Shown here in pieces: positions 25,326 to 35,316 of a DNA stretch of 64,000 bases. The translations under genes were made by a program, and so were the position numbers. Every line of letters begins with the position of its first letter. Within the stretch, counting starts at the first letter, position 1. Below the pieces are notes generated by a model. It saw only the letters and a program-made list of their open reading frames with translations. It had not been told where the DNA came from and did no database searches. Source of the DNA: Flavobacterium sp. (GTDB lineage: Bacteria > Bacteroidota > Bacteroidia > Flavobacteriales > Flavobacteriaceae); NCBI GenBank assembly GCA_023259675.1, contig JALRGT010000001.1:186001-250000 (forward strand). The letters run 5' to 3'.

Positions 25326-25954
25326 AAGAGCTGGATTTATTAAAAAAAGATTGGGAGAAGAATAAAAATTCTTTTACTCCAATATCTGAAAAGGAAATTT
25401 ACAAAATGATCCATAAAAAATCATCTTCAATCGTGAAGTGGATTTTGATTATCAGTATTTTAGAAGTAATTCTTTGGACTCTAATTAATGTAATTTTTAA
25501 CTCCGACGAATATTTTAAAACACTAAATAATTCTGAACTAACATCCTATTTTAAGGAGATTACTATTTTTAATTACATCATAATATTACTGTTCATCTTT
25601 TTATTCTACAGAAATTATGTACGTATTTCAACGATTGTTTCTACTAAACAATTAATGATAGACATCTTAAAAACACGCAAAACTGTAAAATATTATGTTG
25701 GGTATAACTTGATTATGATTGCAATTAGTTTGATTATTGGTTTTATAATTGCTTTTACATACAATCCGGAAATAACTATTTTAAAAGAAAAAATAGATAC
25801 CAATACTAAAACAATGGTGATTACTTATGGTATATTATTTTTGACCGCAGTTGGAATTTTAGGATTTTTCTGGGGCTTTTACAGAATTATCTATGGAACA
25901 CTACTTAAAAGATTGCATTTAAACTATAACGAATTAAAAAAAATAGATTCCTAG
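25322..25954 (+). CDS. Membrane protein, probable partner (anti-sigma) of the ECF sigma factor
   Basis: 210 aa. An N-terminal cytoplasmic stretch of about 38 residues (MKELDLLKKDWEKN, with a KEIYKMIHKK helix) is followed by four membrane helices (about 40-58, 78-98, 125-145, 165-188). Lacks a ZAS zinc motif, but the overlap with the sigma gene and the short N-terminal cytoplasmic arm suggest it holds the sigma factor at the membrane. Inference from context. Confidence 0.65.
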   Translation: MKELDLLKKDWEKNKNSFTPISEKEIYKMIHKKSSSIVKWILIISILEVILWTLINVIFNSDEYFKTLNNSELTSYFKEITIFNYIIILLFIFLFYRNYVRISTIVSTKQLMIDILKTRKTVKYYVGYNLIMIAISLIIGFIIAFTYNPEITILKEKIDTNTKTMVITYGILFLTAVGILGFFWGFYRIIYGTLLKRLHLNYNELKKIDS

Positions 25955-25966
25955 AGTTCGTTTTGA

Positions 25967-26770
25967 CTACCACTCTCTTAATTGATTTAATTTTTCCTGT
26001 TCCTCCAGTTCTTCTACCGGAATCACTTTTAAAAAGGAAGGATGCTGCTCAATGGCGAATTGTACTTTTTCGACAATTTCTTCGATGGTATCATTATCAT
26101 AATCTATATCTAATGGCTCTTTGATAATAAACGATTGTAAAATACCTTTCTTTTTCATTCGAAAGCCTCTTTTATCAAATGAACGTCTGAAACCATCAAT
26201 TACAATTGGCACCACAATTGGTCGATGTTGCTTTATAATATGTGCTGTTCCCTTGCGAACCGGCTTAAAAGACTTCGTCGTTCCCTGAGGAAAAGTGATA
26301 ACCCAACCGTCTTTTAGCGCTATTTTAATATTTTCGGTGTCATTAGGGTTTACTTCTCGTTTTTCGACAACATCGACACCTTTAGAGCGCCAAGTTCTCT
26401 CGACCGTAATAGCGCCTACATAGGAAAGAATTCTGGGCAATAAACCTGCTCTCATTGTTTCCTTGGCAGCTACATAATAGATATTCATTTTGGGTTGCCA
26501 GAGATACCCAATATTTTTAATGGAATCTACTCTACCGCTTAAACTGGCATTAAAAACATGGAACATGGCCACAACATCGGCAAAATAAGTCTGATGATTG
26601 GAAATGAAAAGTACATTGGTATCGGGTAAATTTTTAATAATTTCTGAACCTTCAATTTGTAATTCGTTGAATCCCCTGTATCTTCTATGGGTTATTGCCC
26701 CGAAAATACGAATCAACCATTTTTTTATAAATAGAATGTGTCCAAAAGGATTTCGCTTAAATAACCCCAT
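25967..26770 (-). CDS. plsC: 1-acyl-sn-glycerol-3-phosphate acyltransferase-like protein
   Basis: 267 aa, membrane-associated. Acyltransferase motif I is NHQTYFAD (HX4D, about 78-85) and motif III is FPQGTTKSF (about 160-168), where Gln replaces the usual Glu of EGTR. Motif IV-like VPIVIDGFRRSF follows. Predicted to acylate lysophosphatidate or a related acceptor. The Q in the motif III position is common in some Bacteroidota paralogues. Possibly co-transcribed with the NUDIX gene 100 bp upstream. Confidence 0.85.
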   Translation of the reverse strand: MGLFKRNPFGHILFIKKWLIRIFGAITHRRYRGFNELQIEGSEIIKNLPDTNVLFISNHQTYFADVVAMFHVFNASLSGRVDSIKNIGYLWQPKMNIYYVAAKETMRAGLLPRILSYVGAITVERTWRSKGVDVVEKREVNPNDTENIKIALKDGWVITFPQGTTKSFKPVRKGTAHIIKQHRPIVVPIVIDGFRRSFDKRGFRMKKKGILQSFIIKEPLDIDYDNDTIEEIVEKVQFAIEQHPSFLKVIPVEELEEQEKLNQLREW

Positions 26771-26870
26771 AATTTGACGTAGTTTTCAATTGTTTGCCTG
26801 CGAATTTACAAAATATTTATGGGTTGAAAACGATGCTTTCCAGAGCAATGCTTTCTATTTTATCCCAAAA

Positions 26871-27524
26871 CTATTTCGAATTAAATACTTCTTTTAAAAC
26901 CTCTTTTAACTCACTCAACATCATTGCCGTAGCTCCCCAAACGATGTGCCCTTCAATTTCAAAAGCTGGAACTTTTATGTTATTAGCATACGAAGTGTTT
27001 ATTTGAACTTGCTTTAAAATTTCTTCACTCAAAAAATCAGTTAACGGCAATTCAATTATTTGAGCCACTTCACTTGGATCGGGAACAAAACAAACCTCAT
27101 CTTTACAAATTCCCAAAAAAGGATAAACCATAAAATTACTTGGGGGAATAAACATTGGGGTAAAAGGCTTTATAATTTCCATTTTATCGGGAGAAACACC
27201 TATTTCTTCGTGTGTCTCCCGTAATGCAGTGACAGAAAAAATCTTGTCTTCGGTTTCAAATTTCCCTCCAGGGAATGCGATTTGACCTGAATGCACACCT
27301 TCATAAGAATTTCGTAAAATAAGGACTAAATGCGTTACTCCTTTTTTGGGATAAAACAACATCATGACTGCCGCCTCCCGAGACTTTTCATTTCCGGTTA
27401 TCCCTTTCTTTAACAATTCTATTCTCTCTATCGGAGCCATTTTAGCATGTGCCTCAACAGCCGGAAGCTTTGCAAAAATTAATTGGGGAACAAATTCGAT
27501 AAAATCTTGAAAATTCATATTCAA
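26871..27524 (-). CDS. NUDIX hydrolase, CoA pyrophosphatase type
   Basis: 217 aa. NUDIX box G(x5)E(x7)REUxEExGU visible as GGKFETEDKIFSVTALRETHEEIGV split around residues 91-115, preceded by the CoA-specific element (LILRNSYEGVHSGQIAFP). Cleaves CoA and derivatives to 4'-phosphopantetheine and 3',5'-ADP. Begins MNMNF, so the start may be 27524 or 27518. No signal peptide. Confidence 0.9.
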   Translation of the reverse strand: MNMNFQDFIEFVPQLIFAKLPAVEAHAKMAPIERIELLKKGITGNEKSREAAVMMLFYPKKGVTHLVLILRNSYEGVHSGQIAFPGGKFETEDKIFSVTALRETHEEIGVSPDKMEIIKPFTPMFIPPSNFMVYPFLGICKDEVCFVPDPSEVAQIIELPLTDFLSEEILKQVQINTSYANNIKVPAFEIEGHIVWGATAMMLSELKEVLKEVFNSK

Positions 27525-27606
27525 AGTTTATTTTTGCATACTATAAATATAGTTCAGAAAAAAGTATCGCACAAATTTTATAAAAGTCTAATTCAAACCA
27601 ACTAAA

Positions 27607-28044
27607 ATGTACAGCAAAGAGGAAACTCAAAAATTAAAAAGAGAATTTTGGGTCACATTCGCAGAGGAATACCCCCGAAAATGGACTTTGTATGACACAA
27701 AAATTAAAGATTTCTCTTTTAAATTCTTTGTAGACAACAAAAAAGCGCAAGTCTTAATTGATATTGAACATCGAAATGCCGACAAAAGAATTGCCTATTT
27801 TGATAAAATTGAAGCTTTAAAAAATATTTTGGAAGAAGAATTCATTAAAGATCTAGTTTTCGAAAAAGAATATATTTTAGAAAACGGAAAAGCAATTAGC
27901 CGCATTTGGGTCGAAAAACAAGGTGTTGGTTTTAGTAATCGAAAAAATTGGGAGGAGATATTTGATTTCTATAACGAAAAAATGAGTGCCTTAGAATTAT
28001 TTTATTTGGAATATGATGAATTTATAAAAGATATCGAAATTTAG
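27607..28044 (+). CDS. DUF4268 family protein
   Basis: 145 aa, soluble. The family pattern is clear: LKREFWVTFAEEYPRKW at the start, WTLYDTKIKDFSFKFF, then VLIDIEHRN and RIWVEKQGVGFSNRKNWEEIFDFYNEKM. DUF4268 domains often end restriction-like or nuclease-like proteins, but stand-alone copies such as this are common in Flavobacteriia with no known role. Confidence 0.85.
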   Translation: MYSKEETQKLKREFWVTFAEEYPRKWTLYDTKIKDFSFKFFVDNKKAQVLIDIEHRNADKRIAYFDKIEALKNILEEEFIKDLVFEKEYILENGKAISRIWVEKQGVGFSNRKNWEEIFDFYNEKMSALELFYLEYDEFIKDIEI

Positions 28045-28089
28045 TTTCAAAAAATAAATAATTCTATTCTTACAACAAAGAAAAAAATC

Positions 28090-28097
28090 TATATTTG
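28090..28097 (+). promoter_or_regulatory. -7 box of the TPR/MORN operon
   Basis: TATATTTG lies 18 bp before the ATG at 28116 and overlaps the in-frame TTG at 28095, ruling that codon out as start. Confidence 0.6.
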
Positions 28098-28115
28098 AAA
28101 ATCAAATTTTCAAAT

Positions 28116-31100
28116 ATGAAAAAAATTATTTTAGTAGTTCTTTTGGTATTTATATCAAAATCGTATTCACAAACTGATTATTCCAGCATTTATATTAATG
28201 ATTCCATAATTAAAAAGGGAGTCTCTCTATATGATTCCAAAAAGTTTGATGAAGCCATCGTAGAGTACAATAAAATCAGGACTACTGATCCCAAATACCT
28301 TCAAGCACAATACGAAAAAGCATTATCTCTTAGCGCATTAGAAAAAAAAGAGGAACTTAGAACTTTTTTAGACCATTTGTATCAGACTAGAAAAATGCCT
28401 GAGTATCCTGAGTTATATACTCTTTATGGCGTTTATTTTAGTGATAATAAAGAATTTGATCTTTCGGAGAAAATTTTTATTGAAGGACAAAAATACTTAT
28501 CTAATTCTTCTCACTTCTTATATAATTTTGCAATTCTATATATCAGAAAAGGAGAAACCCAAAAAAGCATTGAGCTACTTGAATATATTATCACCATTAA
28601 TCCAAATCATGCTTCCTCTCATTACTTGTTAGGATTGATTGCGTTTGAAAACGGAAACATAACGGAGGGAACGCTGGCATTAATGAGCTATCTTATAATT
28701 GATCCTTCAGGACGTTTTGCCGAAAAAGCAGTACTTCAACTTAATGCTAAATATGGAGAAAACTATTTAACCAAAGGAAAAATGGTTTTCTCAAAATCGG
28801 GTGATAATTTTGAAGAAATAGAAACTATTCTAAGAAATCAATTACCATTAAACAAAGCCTATAAAATAAAATCGAATATAGACGATGTCATTATAAGACA
28901 AACCCAAGCTGTTGCCGAATATACCCTTGAACATAAAATAGGAGAAGGTTTTTTTGAAACCACTTATATTCCTTGGATTAAAGACATGATCCAAAAAAAC
29001 CAATTCGAAGGGTTCTCCTATTATATGCTATTATCGATGGAGGATAAATTAGGGAAGAAACTTACTGATCAAAAGAAAAAAATATTCAATTTTAGAGACA
29101 ATTATTACTCCAAGGAGTTTTGGGATTTTTTCGCAAAACGGAAAACAGATCTTTTTGGCAAACAGGAAGAAGTTATTATAAGTCTAAAAAATGGGGATCC
29201 ATATCTTATTGGAAAACTAATTGATGGAAAGTCGGAAGGAAAATATAAATATTTAGATAAAAACGGAAAACTCATAGGAGAACTAAACTTCTCAAATAAT
29301 GAATTGGAAGGACTCCAGAAATATTATAACGAAGATGGAAATTTAATTGAAGAAAAAACATTTAAGAACGGACAATTAGATGGCCCCAAAAAAACCTATT
29401 ATTCAAATGGAGCCATAAGTTTAATTGAAAACTATAAAGAAAACACATTAGACGGCATAAGCACTTCTTATTACCCTAATGGCGGAAAACAATGCGAAGT
29501 CAATTTCATTAATGGAGAACGTGACGGTAAATTTGTATGTTTTTTTGAAAATGGAATTCAAAAAATGAATATTGAATACACCAATGGGAAAAGAAATGGT
29601 TCGTACAAAACTCAAAATGAATTAGGCGATTTAATAGAAATATTGAATTATGAAAATGATTCCATAAATGGAGATTATTTTGAATATTATAATGGAAAAA
29701 CGATTAAATATCAAACACAATACATTAAGGGTGAAATTCAAAATAACTATAAAACTTTTTATGTGAATTCTACTTTAGAAAGAGAAAACCATTTTACAAA
29801 TGGTAAAATAATTAGTTCAAACAATTATTTTCCAACTGGTAAAAAATCAAGTGTGGCAATTTATAATAATAAACAAGAATTAGAAAATTATCGCTATTTT
29901 GACAGTAATGAAAATTTATACTATGAAGAAATATACAAATCAGGAGAAATAAAAAATGGATTGCAATACTCCATAAATAATCCAAAACCTGTTGAAATCA
30001 ATTTGACAAAAAGTAATTTTCAAATGAAAAATTTCAACGAAACCATTCTAGTCTCCGGTGCTTTTGAAAAAGGAAAAAAAACCAATAAATGGTTGTACAA
30101 TTATACTTCTGGAGCTTTAAAACTTGAAGAAAATTTTACTGATGGAGTGCTAAATGGTCTAAGTACCGAATTTGATAAAAATGGCTCTGTAAATAGTATC
30201 CGAAATTATTCAAACGACAAAATTAACGGTCGTTATGAAGTATATGAATATGGCAAATTAATTTCTTTTTATAATTATATAGATGACATTAAAAATGGCC
30301 CTTACCAAACATTTTATCCTGATGGGGCTCTCAAAAGTGAAGGTTATTTCATTGATAATGATTTAAATTATAATTACAATTCTTATTGGCAAAATGGAAA
30401 GATTTCAAGAAAATCAAAATACATTGAAGGCATTGAGACTAGTACTACAACATACAATGAAAAGGGGGAAATAGATAATGACATCAATTATAAAAATAAA
30501 ACAGGTACATTCACCACAAATTTTTATAACAATACTATAACTCAAGTTTCCGAGTTTGTAAATGGTAAATTAAATGGACCTTTTTTAGAAAAAGACAAGT
30601 TAAACACTCCTATAGTTGAAGCAAACTATATAAATGGATATCTAAATAACAATTACAAGTATTACAGCCCTTTGGGAACGCTTTATTTGGGAAGTAATTA
30701 CTATCTAGGCAAAAAAAACGGCAAAACCAAAGTTCATGATTTAGTTGGTAATTTAAGACTAGAATACAACAACATACTAGGAGTGGCAAATGGTAAAACA
30801 ATTCAATATTATAACAATAAAGCTAAGCTGTCCGAGTATACAGAAATAAATGACTCCAAAGAGGGAGACCATTTATATTATAACCAAAAAGGGGAATTAG
30901 TGTTAACTATTGGCTATCAAAACAATAGTCCAGTCTATTATATTGCAAAAAATAAAACGGGGGAATCAACTGGCAAAATCGACATAAAAAACGAAAATGT
31001 TTCCATAATTTCTTATTACCCAAATGGAAAAACAGCAATTCAATATAATTTAGTTAATGGTGAACTCGACGGTAAATTTGCTATATATAATGATTCTGGA

Positions 31101-31370
31101 AAAACAGAATATGAAAGTAATTACCGTAATAATTTATTAAATGGAGAACGGATTGAATTTTATCCAAATGGAAATATCTATAAAAAAGAACATTTTTTGA
31201 ATAATAATTATGACGGAATCCAAGAATATTTCACAGCGGATGCTAAACCTTGGATTTCTTCTGAATATAAAAATGATGAATTGCATGGCATTACATTAAT
31301 TTATAATGCAGGTAAATTAATATTAACAAAAAAATATAATTCAAATGAATTGGTCGATATTATTAAATAA
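28116..31370 (+). CDS. Large exported TPR / MORN-repeat (YwqK-like) protein
   Basis: 1084 aa with signal peptide (MKKIILVVLLVFISKSYSQ). Residues about 30-230 are TPR-like helices (YEKALSLSALEKKEEL, HASSHYLLGLIAFENGN). From about 350 to the end there are more than 20 MORN-type repeats of form YYxNG...L.G, e.g. YYNEDGNLIEEKTFKNGQLD and YYPNGGKQ. Bacterial YwqK-type repeat proteins are often labelled antitoxins; here the size, export and operon argue for an envelope scaffold. First gene of a three-gene operon; its last 26 bp overlap the next gene. Confidence 0.85.
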   Translation: MKKIILVVLLVFISKSYSQTDYSSIYINDSIIKKGVSLYDSKKFDEAIVEYNKIRTTDPKYLQAQYEKALSLSALEKKEELRTFLDHLYQTRKMPEYPELYTLYGVYFSDNKEFDLSEKIFIEGQKYLSNSSHFLYNFAILYIRKGETQKSIELLEYIITINPNHASSHYLLGLIAFENGNITEGTLALMSYLIIDPSGRFAEKAVLQLNAKYGENYLTKGKMVFSKSGDNFEEIETILRNQLPLNKAYKIKSNIDDVIIRQTQAVAEYTLEHKIGEGFFETTYIPWIKDMIQKNQFEGFSYYMLLSMEDKLGKKLTDQKKKIFNFRDNYYSKEFWDFFAKRKTDLFGKQEEVIISLKNGDPYLIGKLIDGKSEGKYKYLDKNGKLIGELNFSNNELEGLQKYYNEDGNLIEEKTFKNGQLDGPKKTYYSNGAISLIENYKENTLDGISTSYYPNGGKQCEVNFINGERDGKFVCFFENGIQKMNIEYTNGKRNGSYKTQNELGDLIEILNYENDSINGDYFEYYNGKTIKYQTQYIKGEIQNNYKTFYVNSTLERENHFTNGKIISSNNYFPTGKKSSVAIYNNKQELENYRYFDSNENLYYEEIYKSGEIKNGLQYSINNPKPVEINLTKSNFQMKNFNETILVSGAFEKGKKTNKWLYNYTSGALKLEENFTDGVLNGLSTEFDKNGSVNSIRNYSNDKINGRYEVYEYGKLISFYNYIDDIKNGPYQTFYPDGALKSEGYFIDNDLNYNYNSYWQNGKISRKSKYIEGIETSTTTYNEKGEIDNDINYKNKTGTFTTNFYNNTITQVSEFVNGKLNGPFLEKDKLNTPIVEANYINGYLNNNYKYYSPLGTLYLGSNYYLGKKNGKTKVHDLVGNLRLEYNNILGVANGKTIQYYNNKAKLSEYTEINDSKEGDHLYYNQKGELVLTIGYQNNSPVYYIAKNKTGESTGKIDIKNENVSIISYYPNGKTAIQYNLVNGELDGKFAIYNDSGKTEYESNYRNNLLNGERIEFYPNGNIYKKEHFLNNNYDGIQEYFTADAKPWISSEYKNDELHGITLIYNAGKLILTKKYNSNELVDIIK

Positions 31371-33285
31371 ATTGTTACTCTGCTCTATATCTTTTATTGG
31401 ATTTTTTAATTTAACCGTTTCTGCACAAGAAACACTCGCAGATTACAAAACATCCTATCCAGACTTTAATGAACTTATTTTAAACAACCTACAATCCTAC
31501 AATATATCCATTGAAAACAAAAAATTAAAGATTATCCAAGATAATCATTATGAATCAATGATTCTCTCCCAAAACGGGATCCAAAACAATAAAGAATCAT
31601 TTTCATATTCAAACTTAGTTAAATTAAACAGCTACGATGCTTACGCGGTTTTAAATGAAAACGGAAAAGAAAAAAGAATAAAAGTAACCCAAACAAATGA
31701 AAAACTGTCGCAAGACAGAGGAGTGTTTTTTAATGATGTCGTTGTCCGAGAGCTTACCTTTAAAAATTTAGAATCAGGCGCAAAAAAAGTATACAATTAT
31801 CAAACCGAATTTGTTGATCCTTATCTATTACATAAATTCATTTTTGGAGATAAAATTCCAATTCAAAATTCATCACTAGAAATAACAACCGATAAAGAAA
31901 TTGAAATTGGATTTAAAATTTTCAACGATCCAAATAACACCATTTCCTTTTCAAAAACAGAAAAAAAGGGAAAATGGATTTACAAATGGGCTTTATCCGA
32001 TATTAAACCGTTGAAATATGAAGACAACTCTCCTGGATATTTATACATCGTTCCACATATCAATTTTTTCATTAAAGATTATATTGTAAACAATCAAACG
32101 AAACCAATACTGGGAGACTTAGAGAAACTATTCTCTTATTACAAAGAATTCATTAAAGATTTAAATAAAGTTGAAGACACCCCTTTAAAAAATTTAACTT
32201 TAGAAATCATCAAAAACAAAAATACGGATGAAGAAAAAATAAAAGCAATTTTCTATTGGGTGAAAGAAAACATAAAATACATCGCTTTTGAAAATGCTTA
32301 TGAGGGATTTATTCCACGTGAGGCCAGTTTCGTTTTTCAAAGAAAATTTGGTGACTGCAAAGATATGGGCAGTATAATTTCTTGTATGGCAAAATACGCA
32401 AATGTAGAAAACGTGTCCATCGCATGGATTGGCACTCGCAGTATACCTTACACGTATAACGAATTGCCAACTCCTGCAGTTGACAATCATATGATAGCCG
32501 TTTATAAAAACAAAGAGGAATATATCTTCCTAGATGCTACTGATCAAGAGACACGTTATGGCATTCCAACTGCCTTTATTCAAGGCAAGGAAGCTTTAAT
32601 AAATGAAAATGGGAATTATAAACTGATTAATGTCCCAGTCGTTACAGCTTCAAAAAATGAAATAAAAGATATCGTAAAACTATCCTTTGACAAAGACAAA
32701 TTAAATGGTTCCGGAAAAATGGAACTCAATGGTTATAATAGAAGTCATACTTTAATGCAATTTGGAGATGCTAATAATAAAACCCGATTTGAAGCCGTAA
32801 AAGAATTAGTTTTAAAAGGGAATAATAAATTTAATTTGTTAGAATACAAAGAGGAAAACATAACGGATAAAGACAAACCTTATATCATCAATTACAATTT
32901 TGATTTAGATAATTATATTATAAAAGTAGATTCAGAAATATATGTCAATTTATTCTTAGATAAATTTTTTGAAGATCTCATTGTTGAAGAAAACCGAATA
33001 TCTAAATTCGAATTGGAATACCTTACACAATATAACATTAAATATATATTAGAAATTCCAGAAAATTATTCTGTAAAACAGCTTCCTGATAATTTTAGCT
33101 TGGATAATGATTATATAAAAGCTGATTTTATTTATGAATTACAAAATGGTATTCTAAATTTAAATATTGGTCTAAGTCAGAAAAAAATAATTCTGGATAA
33201 AACTGATTTTAACCTCTGGAATGAAACTATAAAAAAATTAAAAACGAATTATAACCAAGCATTAATTTTATCTGAAAACAAATGA
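31345..33285 (+). CDS. Exported DUF3857 / transglutaminase-like protein, catalytic triad intact
   Basis: 646 aa, signal peptide MNWSILLNKLLLCSISFIGF ending near VSA. A DUF3857 beta domain (about 50-260) precedes a transglutaminase-like core (about 290-400) with the Cys in RKFGDCKDMG, His in VDNHMIAVY and Asp in IFLDATDQ, all in order. A C-terminal DUF3858-like beta domain follows. The start lies inside the end of the preceding gene and the stop overlaps the next start by 4 bp, so translation is coupled. Periplasmic; possibly a peptidase or crosslinker. Confidence 0.88.
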   Translation: MNWSILLNKLLLCSISFIGFFNLTVSAQETLADYKTSYPDFNELILNNLQSYNISIENKKLKIIQDNHYESMILSQNGIQNNKESFSYSNLVKLNSYDAYAVLNENGKEKRIKVTQTNEKLSQDRGVFFNDVVVRELTFKNLESGAKKVYNYQTEFVDPYLLHKFIFGDKIPIQNSSLEITTDKEIEIGFKIFNDPNNTISFSKTEKKGKWIYKWALSDIKPLKYEDNSPGYLYIVPHINFFIKDYIVNNQTKPILGDLEKLFSYYKEFIKDLNKVEDTPLKNLTLEIIKNKNTDEEKIKAIFYWVKENIKYIAFENAYEGFIPREASFVFQRKFGDCKDMGSIISCMAKYANVENVSIAWIGTRSIPYTYNELPTPAVDNHMIAVYKNKEEYIFLDATDQETRYGIPTAFIQGKEALINENGNYKLINVPVVTASKNEIKDIVKLSFDKDKLNGSGKMELNGYNRSHTLMQFGDANNKTRFEAVKELVLKGNNKFNLLEYKEENITDKDKPYIINYNFDLDNYIIKVDSEIYVNLFLDKFFEDLIVEENRISKFELEYLTQYNIKYILEIPENYSVKQLPDNFSLDNDYIKADFIYELQNGILNLNIGLSQKKIILDKTDFNLWNETIKKLKTNYNQALILSENK

Positions 33286-35252
33286 AAAAAACAAATTTAA
33301 AAGCAATCCTATCCTTTTTGATATTTCTAAGTACCACTATAAATTTTGCTCAAGAAATTACTTTTAAAAATTATGATTGGAATGAACAACCAAATAAATT
33401 TGAAATTCCTGAATTGTATAAAAACAGTAAAGAAGTCATTCTTGATAAAATAATTAAAATTGAAATTGTAGTAACAGGTAATACAGTAAAACAGTATCGA
33501 CTCAGTCATGAGAGAATCTTTATTAACTCTGATGAGGCAATTGAAAGAAATAACAAAATTTATATTCCTTTTGGACAATCAGAAACAATACTTACAAATA
33601 AAGCTAGAGTAATTCTAAAAAATGGAACTATAATCCCTTTGAATCCAGATGATATCAAAGAAGAAATAGACAAAGAAAGGGGAATGAAATATAATTACTA
33701 TGCTGTAAATGGTCTTGAAAAAGGCGCTATCATAGAAAAATTATATATGCTGGAAGAAAATCCAGATTTAAAAGGGAATACTTTAAAGATGCAAGCAGAA
33801 TTTCCTATTGCTAATTTAGATTTCGAATTAATTTATCCAAAACATTTAATATTTAAAACGAAAAGCTATAATGGTTTAAGTGAACCAAAAATTGACGCTA
33901 CCATTATAGAGGGAAAAACAACTTTAACCCTTTCTGAAAAAGAAATCATTGCATTAAATGATGATGAAAAATATTCTAACTGGGATGTAGAAATCAAACT
34001 TTTTAGATATAAATTAGACGGAAACACCTACAATGGAGGAAAAAATCTTTATAATTTCAAAGAGTACGCAACAAATGTTTACAACCGTATCAAACCAGAT
34101 TTGGACAAGAAACAACAAAAATCTATAGATGAATTTTGTGCCACAATTCCTAAATCAGATGATCCGCAGGAACAAATTTGGAATATTGAAAATAAAATCA
34201 AAAAAACAATTACGTTTGAAAAATATATTGATTCAAAAGAGACATTAACCGAAGTAATTAAATCTAAGCAGGCGAATGAAGTTGATATTTTAAAAATATA
34301 TAAGGCGGTACTAAATCATTTTAAAATTGAAAACAATATTGTATTTACTTCCAGTCGTTACAAAATTCCATTCGATGTGGATTTTGAGAGTTATGAAAAT
34401 TTAAATGATTTTTTAATTTATTTTCCAGCTATAAAAAAATATTTATCGCCAAAGGAAATAGAATTTAGAATACCATTATTTCCAAAATACTTAGGCAATA
34501 ACTATGGATTATTTATAAAAGAAAAAGAATTTGCCGGGGTTACTATGGCGATAAGTGAAGTTAACTTTATTGAAATTCCAGGTAATGATATATCCCACGA
34601 CTTTATGGATATTACAGTCGATTTCACAAAAGATCTTGCAAATCCGTTAATCACAAGTAAACTTTCATTTGGTGGATATTCAGGATTAAATATGCAACCG
34701 ATAAAAGATTTTTATTCAGCCGATCAATATAAAACTATCCTTAAAGATATTGCCGAAAACTATTCTTATAAAACAGCTTACCAATCTCTAACTACTTATA
34801 ACGATGGAATAGAAAATATTGGGAAAAAGCCATTTGTTTTAAATGTAACTTTTGAAGGGAAAGACCTTGTTCAAAAAGCAGGAGACAAATATTTATTTTC
34901 AATTGGACAAATAATAGGACGACAAATGGAATTTTATCAAGAGGACAAAAGAGTTTTGCCTATCGAAATTGACTATCCGCATTCATACACCCGAAAAATA
35001 ACTGTTATATTACCAAAAGATGTTATTATAAAAAATTTAGAAAAATTCAATATGGATTTTAAAACGGATATAAATAACAAAACTGAGGCCGCTTTCTTTA
35101 GTAATTACAATGAAAAAGACAACAATATTGTAATTGAAAACTCTGAATATTATAATATTATAAAATACCCTTTAGCAAGTTTTGAAGATTATAAATCAGT
35201 AATAAATGCTGCTGCAGATTTTAATAAAATTGTAGTAATACTTTCTAAATAA
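33282..35252 (+). CDS. Exported DUF3857-type protein, degenerate transglutaminase core
   Basis: 656 aa, signal peptide ending near INFAQ. Same architecture as the preceding gene, but where GDCKD should stand the sequence reads SKQANEVDILKIYKAVLNHF: the catalytic Cys is absent, and no His or Asp counterparts are evident. Likely a non-catalytic partner of the active paralogue. Last gene of the operon, followed by a very strong hairpin terminator. Confidence 0.82.
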   Translation: MKKTNLKAILSFLIFLSTTINFAQEITFKNYDWNEQPNKFEIPELYKNSKEVILDKIIKIEIVVTGNTVKQYRLSHERIFINSDEAIERNNKIYIPFGQSETILTNKARVILKNGTIIPLNPDDIKEEIDKERGMKYNYYAVNGLEKGAIIEKLYMLEENPDLKGNTLKMQAEFPIANLDFELIYPKHLIFKTKSYNGLSEPKIDATIIEGKTTLTLSEKEIIALNDDEKYSNWDVEIKLFRYKLDGNTYNGGKNLYNFKEYATNVYNRIKPDLDKKQQKSIDEFCATIPKSDDPQEQIWNIENKIKKTITFEKYIDSKETLTEVIKSKQANEVDILKIYKAVLNHFKIENNIVFTSSRYKIPFDVDFESYENLNDFLIYFPAIKKYLSPKEIEFRIPLFPKYLGNNYGLFIKEKEFAGVTMAISEVNFIEIPGNDISHDFMDITVDFTKDLANPLITSKLSFGGYSGLNMQPIKDFYSADQYKTILKDIAENYSYKTAYQSLTTYNDGIENIGKKPFVLNVTFEGKDLVQKAGDKYLFSIGQIIGRQMEFYQEDKRVLPIEIDYPHSYTRKITVILPKDVIIKNLEKFNMDFKTDINNKTEAAFFSNYNEKDNNIVIENSEYYNIIKYPLASFEDYKSVINAAADFNKIVVILSK

Positions 35253-35260
35253 ATTAATAG

Positions 35261-35316
35261 TGTATAGTTGATAAAAAAAGCATGTTTAAAACATGTTTTT
35301 TTTTATCAACTATACA
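35261..35316. terminator. Long bidirectional hairpin terminator
   Basis: TGTATAGTTGAT (35261-35272) pairs with ATCAACTATACA (35305-35316). The A-run and T-run between them also pair, and CATGTTT/AAACATG forms the tip. Ends the plus-strand operon and the minus-strand gene, whose stop codon lies inside it. Confidence 0.9.

Noticed and set aside
28116..31370. Antitoxin role for the MORN-repeat protein
   Set aside because: The YwqK antitoxin label comes from small cytoplasmic proteins; this one is 1084 aa, exported and has no toxin partner.
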